The notes under the pieces are model-generated. The model saw nothing but the letters and a program-made list of their open reading frames with translations. It had not been told where the DNA came from and made no database searches. Both the position numbers and the translations under genes were made by a program. From Deltaproteobacteria bacterium (lineage in GTDB: Bacteria; Desulfobacterota; Syntrophia; Syntrophales; Smithellaceae), in contig JAAYDW010000045.1 of NCBI GenBank assembly GCA_012729055.1, positions 58,401-122,400 of the forward strand: a stretch of DNA of 64,000 nucleotides, written 5' to 3'. Below, piece after piece: positions 60,201 through 64,000 of the stretch. How positions within the stretch are numbered: the first letter of the stretch is position 1; each line of letters opens with the position of its first letter.

Positions 60201-61453
60201 ACGCAAGCCGCGACCTGCGCGTAATTTCGTCGCGGTTGCTGCCGCTCAATTCCGAAAGCAGCTCCCGGATCAAGGACAAGACCCTGCTCTTTCCCTCCTT
60301 CGACCCCATCAACTCCAAGCTTCTGGAAGCCGTGTTCATTCGGGAGGGCGTGGATGCGCGCATGGTGCCGCTTACCGAAAAAGCCATTCAACGCGGCCTG
60401 CGCACCAACAGCGGCCAGTGCCTGCCGGTAAATCTGATCGCGCAGAGCTACATGGATTATATCGAGGAAAATCTGCTCGACCCGGCCCAGACCGTCGGCT
60501 GGATCTTCGACAGCCACGTCGCCTGCAACATCCGCCTGTATCCCGAGATGATCAAGGGCATTCTGGAAGCGGCGGGTCACGGCATGGAACAGGTGGATGT
60601 CTACATCGGCAGCATGTCGCTGTCCGACATCTCCCTGCAGGCGTCCATTGAAGCCTACTTTGCGCACATGTTCGGCGGAATGCTGCGGAAAATGGGCTGC
60701 CGCATCCGTCCCTACGAGAAGGAAAAGGGGCTCACCGACAAGGTCATCGCCCAGTCTCTCGCGATTCTGTACAACACCTTTCTCGGCGGCCGCAGCAAGG
60801 ACGACGATGTAAACAAAGTCATCAGCCTGTTCAAAAGAATCGAAACAGTTCCGGGACGGCGCCCCAAGGTCGCCATCTTCGGCGATCTCTACGCCCGCGA
60901 CAACGACGTCTTCAATCAGGATCTGATCCACGACATCGAAGCGTGCGGCGGCGAAGTCATCACCACGCCGTTCAGCGAGTACGCCAAGCTCGTCGCCAGC
61001 CCCTACATGCGCCGGTGGTTCCGGGAAGGCGAATACATGGACGTTCTGGTCACCAAAACGCTGATCACGCTCATCAACCAGCTCGACAAAAGCTACTACA
61101 AGATTTTCAACGAAGTGCTCGGAGAACCCGCGCTTGCCACCGATATCGACTATAAGAAAATTTACGACACGTTTTCCGTGACCGTCCAGCACTACGGAGA
61201 ATCCGCCGACAACCTGATCAAGATCTCCGCGCTGATGCAGCATCACCCGGACCTTTCCCTCTTCGTGCAGACCAATCCGGCGTTTTGCTGCGCGGGTCTG
61301 GTCACCGAAGCCATGGCGGCGCGCATCGAGGAATACACCGGCGTTCCCGTGGTGACGCTCAATTACGACGGCACCGGCAAGAACATCAATTCCCGGGTGA
61401 GCCCGTACATTAAATTTCCGCGCCGGAAAACGGCGGAGAAGGCGACCCGGTAA
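57230..61453 (+). CDS. Two-domain 2-hydroxyacyl-CoA dehydratase/benzoyl-CoA reductase activase (1407 residues)
   Basis: A very large activase of the BcrA/BcrD/HgdC superfamily. It has two complete ASKHA-type activase domains (about 12-275 and about 335-600), each with its cluster motif (CAAGTGSFLDQQA and CAAGTGSFIEEQA) and a later cysteine (TRCAVF, SDRCTVF). They are followed by a DUF2229-type region (about 670-960) and a C-terminal BcrAD/HgdB-like region (about 1000-1380, with TNSGQCLPVN). Activases of this type hydrolyse ATP to push an electron into a dehydratase or reductase. The partner is not in this window. The start at 57230 overlaps the antiporter gene; ATG 57263 is an alternative. 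Confidence 0.92.
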   Translation: MKNNGSFFKRHMLHITGIDIGSVALSVVVIDPYGAVVTSFYRFHRGAIADTLSDMLKTVDIRTIGGVAMTMCGPDILRDVPRYDTQIAMIAAVKKYHAGAGSILFIGGENFGLITFNKEGGYERFRSNSSCAAGTGSFLDQQAKRLNLKSIETLTTVAFCNQSNTPKIATRCAVFAKTDLIHAQQEGYSIGQISDGLCEGLAKNVIDTLMPDAVVRAPLVLAGGVSMNSAVVKHFRNLLKTEPVIGEHSHLYGAIGAALLYLEEAKPAPLGAKAWDDLLIREMKEKTYGYPPLTLSLSTYPDFTSGENRLHRPAGGHAAVEVDVYRPPAKKQPVYLGIDIGSTSTKAVIINEQNDVLAGFYTQTAGAPVKALQAVFEAIDAVARNHACDLIFNGVGATGSGRKFIGRIINADLIIDEITAHARAAYELNNDTDTIIEIGGQDAKFTTLKNGMVTSSIMNNVCAAGTGSFIEEQAVKLGVSLTDYAGRAMNTPSPVSSDRCTVFMERDINNYLTEGYTVDEALASVLHSVCENYLAKVAVEAGIGGNICFQGATARNKALVAAFEHRLRKPIFVSRFCHLTGALGSALILSENAVRNSAFRGLSLYRETIPVENEVCELCHNNCKINKVTVQGETVAFGFLCGRDYDTKHYVGTGKKHYDLLRERRKAFPEIKQPAAFKKTVRVGIPNALYLAEEMPLWKHFFATLGVEVVTSENLKNAIKAGKKLAGAEFCAPMNAFFGHVHYLADKCDRLFLPFYLEAAKSKDEDYRYSCYYTQFAAAIAAGIKSLRLKNKPVMPVIDHHSFQSRIELFALLKTILNTGYWEIYNAYEAALSYYTEGRGNLINIYQREKPTDDTISVALLGRPYAIMQNSMNKGIPDIFSALGVKPFYQDMLPVDREDLAEIAPLLKRIHWNHAARILKAALFIARTRGLYPVYVTSFKCSPDSFTLEYFKRIMDKYGKPYLILELDEHDSNVGYETRIEAAVRSFTNHHASRDLRVISSRLLPLNSESSSRIKDKTLLFPSFDPINSKLLEAVFIREGVDARMVPLTEKAIQRGLRTNSGQCLPVNLIAQSYMDYIEENLLDPAQTVGWIFDSHVACNIRLYPEMIKGILEAAGHGMEQVDVYIGSMSLSDISLQASIEAYFAHMFGGMLRKMGCRIRPYEKEKGLTDKVIAQSLAILYNTFLGGRSKDDDVNKVISLFKRIETVPGRRPKVAIFGDLYARDNDVFNQDLIHDIEACGGEVITTPFSEYAKLVASPYMRRWFREGEYMDVLVTKTLITLINQLDKSYYKIFNEVLGEPALATDIDYKKIYDTFSVTVQHYGESADNLIKISALMQHHPDLSLFVQTNPAFCCAGLVTEAMAARIEEYTGVPVVTLNYDGTGKNINSRVSPYIKFPRRKTAEKATR

Positions 61454-61561
61454 GGCTGCGTCCGGATTCTCTCTTTCAGGGAACGAAGTTGACATCCGGC
61501 CGCTTCTCCTGTATGGGACGACAGCAGACGCAATCTCCTCTTCCGGAGAAAGGGACAAACC

Positions 61562-63292
61562 GTGACCGATCCGAGCGCGCCACCCCGAACCAAACCGGCC
61601 AACCTGATCTATGACGTCGATGAAAGCCCCGGCCCGGGCGCCCTGCTGATGCAGGGGATCCAGCACATCTTCATCATCACCATCGCCTTCGTTTTTCCCG
61701 TCCTCATCGTCGACGCCATCGGCGGCGCCGACCACGACGCCCGGCATCTCATCTCCATGACCATGCTGATTTCCGGTATCGCCACGATTCTCCAGGGGCT
61801 CAATCGGGGGCCGGTCGGTTCCGGCTATCTCTGCCCGATGCTGAACGGTCCTGCCTTTTTGTCCGCGTCCATCCTGGCCGGAAAGGCCGGCGGTCTTCCG
61901 CTCATTTTCGGCATGACCATGATCGCGGGCGTGTTCGAGGCGTTCTTTTCCCGCGTGGCCGTCAAAATGCGGGCCTTTTTCCCCGCGGAGGTGACCGGCA
62001 CCATTGTCACCATGGTCGGCATTGAAGTCATTCCCTTTGCCATGAAAAGATTCGTCGGCATCGACGCCGTCCACGCCTCCCCCGACCTCACGGAGTCGGT
62101 CATTGCGCTTGCGACGCTTTTGGCCATGATCGGCTTCACCGTCTGGGGCAAGGGCAAAATCCGCCTGTACGCCGTGCTTTTCGGCATGCTGATCGGATAT
62201 GCGCTGTCTTTCTTCCTGGGAGTCCTCGGCGCCGACGAATTGCGGCACTTCGGCGATTCCCCCTGGCTGTCCTGGCCGGCGCCCGGCTCCTACGGCCTGT
62301 CGTTCAGTACGGCGCTGATCGTTCCGTTTGTCGTCGCCGCGCTCTCGTCCGCGCTGAAAACGATGGGCGATCTCACGACCTGCCAGAAAATCAACGATGC
62401 CGGCTGGAAGCGTCCGGACATGAAATCCATCAGCCGGGGCATCCTGGCAAGCTCCTGCGGCAACATTCTCTCAGGTCTCGGCGGCGCGCTGGGCCAGTCC
62501 CCGTCGTCGAGCAACATCGGTCTGTCCATCGCCACCGGCGCCACGAGCCGGACCATCGCCTACGCCACCGGCGGCATTCTCATCGCGCTGGCCTTCCTGC
62601 CCAAAGCCGCGGCGATTTTCGTCATCATGCCGACGCCGGTCATGGGCGCAAGCCTGGTTTTCGCCGTGAGCTTCATGGTCATCGCCGGCATCCAGATCAT
62701 GGTGTCGCGCATGATCGACGCGCGCAAGACCTTTGTGATCGGAACCTCCATCGTGTTCGGTCTCAGCGTGGATTTCATTCCGGGCCTGTACGCCGGCCTG
62801 CCCGCCGCCGTCAAACCCTTCTTCCAGTCTTCCCTTTCACTGGCGACGCTCTCGGCCATCGTCCTGAACCTGTTTATGAGAATCGGCATCGCCAGGACGG
62901 CGACCCTGGAGCTTGCGCCGGGCGTCGATTCCTCCGACAAGGTGTTTGCCTTCATGCAAAAACAGGGCGGGCTCTGGGGCGCCATGCCCGACGTGATTGC
63001 GCGTGCCTCAAACGCGATCAATGAAACGCTGGAAGCGGCCGAATACTCGTCGGCCGCCGAAGGACCGCTTCATGTCGCCGTTACGTTCGACGAGTTCAAT
63101 CTGGATGTTGAAATAACGTACCGGGGCGCGCCGATGATCATCCCGGACCGGGAGCCTTCGGAAGACGAGGTCATGGCGTCCTCCGCGGGCATGGCCAAAC
63201 TGTCCTTGTTTTTCATTCATCAAAACGCCGACAAGGTGGAATCGCACGTCAAAAACGGGCTTTGCCGTCTCCGGCTTCACTACACCCATTAA
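61562..63292 (+). CDS. NCS2 purine/uracil permease with HATPase-like C-terminal domain
   Basis: A 576-residue protein starting at GTG 61562 after GGAGAAAGGGAC. Residues about 30-455 are an NCS2 permease with about fourteen helices (LDSP-type ends, LGGALGQSPSSSNIGLSIATGATSR in the substrate-binding region). The last 110 residues are not part of the permease fold. They contain a helix with ASNAINETLEAAEY and the pattern GMAKLSLFFIHQNADKVES, with a final strand LRLHYTH, reminiscent of an RsbW-type HATPase. Such a fusion may regulate transport. Confidence 0.84.
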   Translation: MTDPSAPPRTKPANLIYDVDESPGPGALLMQGIQHIFIITIAFVFPVLIVDAIGGADHDARHLISMTMLISGIATILQGLNRGPVGSGYLCPMLNGPAFLSASILAGKAGGLPLIFGMTMIAGVFEAFFSRVAVKMRAFFPAEVTGTIVTMVGIEVIPFAMKRFVGIDAVHASPDLTESVIALATLLAMIGFTVWGKGKIRLYAVLFGMLIGYALSFFLGVLGADELRHFGDSPWLSWPAPGSYGLSFSTALIVPFVVAALSSALKTMGDLTTCQKINDAGWKRPDMKSISRGILASSCGNILSGLGGALGQSPSSSNIGLSIATGATSRTIAYATGGILIALAFLPKAAAIFVIMPTPVMGASLVFAVSFMVIAGIQIMVSRMIDARKTFVIGTSIVFGLSVDFIPGLYAGLPAAVKPFFQSSLSLATLSAIVLNLFMRIGIARTATLELAPGVDSSDKVFAFMQKQGGLWGAMPDVIARASNAINETLEAAEYSSAAEGPLHVAVTFDEFNLDVEITYRGAPMIIPDREPSEDEVMASSAGMAKLSLFFIHQNADKVESHVKNGLCRLRLHYTH

Positions 63293-63313
63293 AAGGGTTC
63301 AGAAAGGATGCGA

Positions 63314-64000
63314 ATGTCGCCGCTGCGTCAAAAAGAAACGTCGGGAAAATCCCCGTGGATCGGATGGATATTTTTTCTTTCGGTGCTGTTGTTCGCCGCG
63401 CCCGCCCCGGCGGCGGACTGGTACGTGCGCGGCGCGCTGGGGTATGAAGCGTCGCCGGCGGCGGATTTCACCGACGCGGATTGCGCCTCTTCCCGGCCGC
63501 CGGCGCTCTTCGGCTGCGCTGCCGGCTGCGACGGGCAGCCGATCGGCGCGTACGGCGATTTCGGCCGGTTTCCCCTGGCGGAAGGGGCCTTCGGCCGCCA
63601 GATCTTCCCGTGGCTGCGGGCCGATTTGTCGCTGGCCTACCGCTTCCGGATGGATTACGAAGGCAACGCCAATTTTCTTTCCGTAGGTTCTGTCCAGCCT
63701 GTTTCGGTCCGCGGCGATTCGTTAAGCGGCATGGTCAATGTCTTCATCGACATCAGCGGTTTTCTGGCCGAAAAAAAATTATGGCGTTTTCAGCCGTACA
63801 TCGGCGGCGGCATCGGTTTGGCCCACAACCGCATCGACCGGATGACTTTCCTGTTTCCCCAGAATGCGGGCCGCCACAAACTCAGCGTCACGCCTTCCGG
63901 CGACCGGACGAATCTGGCCTTTATGGCGGCCCTCGGCACGGGTGTGATCCTGACCGAACGGCTGCGCCTGGATATCAGCTACCGTTACTTCGATCTCGGA
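63314..64000 (+). CDS. Outer-membrane beta-barrel protein, 3' end cut by window edge
   Basis: ATG 63314 has AAAGGA upstream; ATG 63308 is six bases earlier but lacks spacing. The frame stays open to the end of the window (about 229 codons). A signal peptide (about 1-34, ending APAPAA) is followed by aromatic-rich strands (DWYVRGALGYE, FPWLRADLSLAYRF, FQPYIGGGIGLAHNRID), as in opacity/OmpA-like barrels. Confidence 0.8.
   Translation, partial: MSPLRQKETSGKSPWIGWIFFLSVLLFAAPAPAADWYVRGALGYEASPAADFTDADCASSRPPALFGCAAGCDGQPIGAYGDFGRFPLAEGAFGRQIFPWLRADLSLAYRFRMDYEGNANFLSVGSVQPVSVRGDSLSGMVNVFIDISGFLAEKKLWRFQPYIGGGIGLAHNRIDRMTFLFPQNAGRHKLSVTPSGDRTNLAFMAALGTGVILTERLRLDISYRYFDLG

Noticed and set aside
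58253..62248. A 1331-codon open frame on the minus strand over the activase gene
   Set aside because: It mirrors the high-GC third positions of the strong plus-strand activase and permease genes, has no ribosome binding site and no family motif, and would overlap them entirely.

Overview
The window is a GC-rich stretch of chromosome whose gene content points to a strictly anaerobic Desulfobacterota-like bacterium, probably close to the syntrophic Syntrophales. This is inferred from content, not from a marker gene. The evidence is indolepyruvate:ferredoxin oxidoreductase, three acyl-CoA transferase or ligase genes, butyrate kinase, [FeFe]-hydrogenase maturases, a selenocysteine formate dehydrogenase, a two-domain dehydratase activase and a TRAP transporter. 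I saw no rRNA, tRNA, CRISPR array, prophage or insertion sequence.

Region by region. 1-629: start of a Cache-domain sensor, cut by the window edge. 0.9-10.4 kb: acid and keto-acid activation: a fused CoA-transferase, a paaK-iorA-iorB operon, a Pct-type CoA-transferase and a sigma-54 activator. The activator is divergent from a TRAP dctPQM operon and a universal stress protein (10.7-14.5 kb), which carries a very good -24/-12 promoter. 14.8-17.1 kb: an AT-rich lipoprotein gene of likely foreign origin, a methyltransferase and a cysteine-rich exported protein. 17.5-24.1 kb: butyrate kinase, an SDR, a DRTGG-like plus CBS/HATPase pair, an exported nitroreductase, YbaK, a GYD protein and an FmdE-like protein. 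24.2-29.9 kb: nikR, then a TonB receptor/metal ABC/methyltransferase operon with a matching operator-promoter. 30.2-32.9 kb: a TM1266-like regulator, hydG and hydE behind a leader ending in a terminator hairpin. 34.4-37.1 kb: fdhA read through a UGA with a textbook SECIS hairpin, then an OxlT-like carrier.

38.6-43.6 kb is the most unusual part. Two fluoride riboswitches frame the interval. One precedes a dynamin-like GTPase, followed by a NifU-like scaffold and a GGGtGRT protein; the other precedes a cation/proton antiporter. In both, the 3' strand of the aptamer can also pair with the downstream Shine-Dalgarno sequence, which suggests translational control by fluoride. An unclassified structured leader with a terminator, a small membrane protein and a Fur regulator with a Fur box follow (43.7-44.8 kb).

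44.8-64.0 kb holds a decayed, repeat-bearing intergenic region, an outer-membrane protein that seems to start at CTG, an aldehyde dehydrogenase, an S49 lipoprotein peptidase, an ABC-2 exporter, a P1-nuclease/PLC-like protein, a BASS transporter, beta-barrel proteins, a TrkH/TrkA/CPA ion-homeostasis operon, the 1407-residue activase, and an NCS2 permease with a HATPase-like tail.

The parts fit a lifestyle in which organic acids are imported and activated to CoA esters, electrons are released as H2 or formate, and metal supply (Ni, Fe) and ion balance are tightly controlled.
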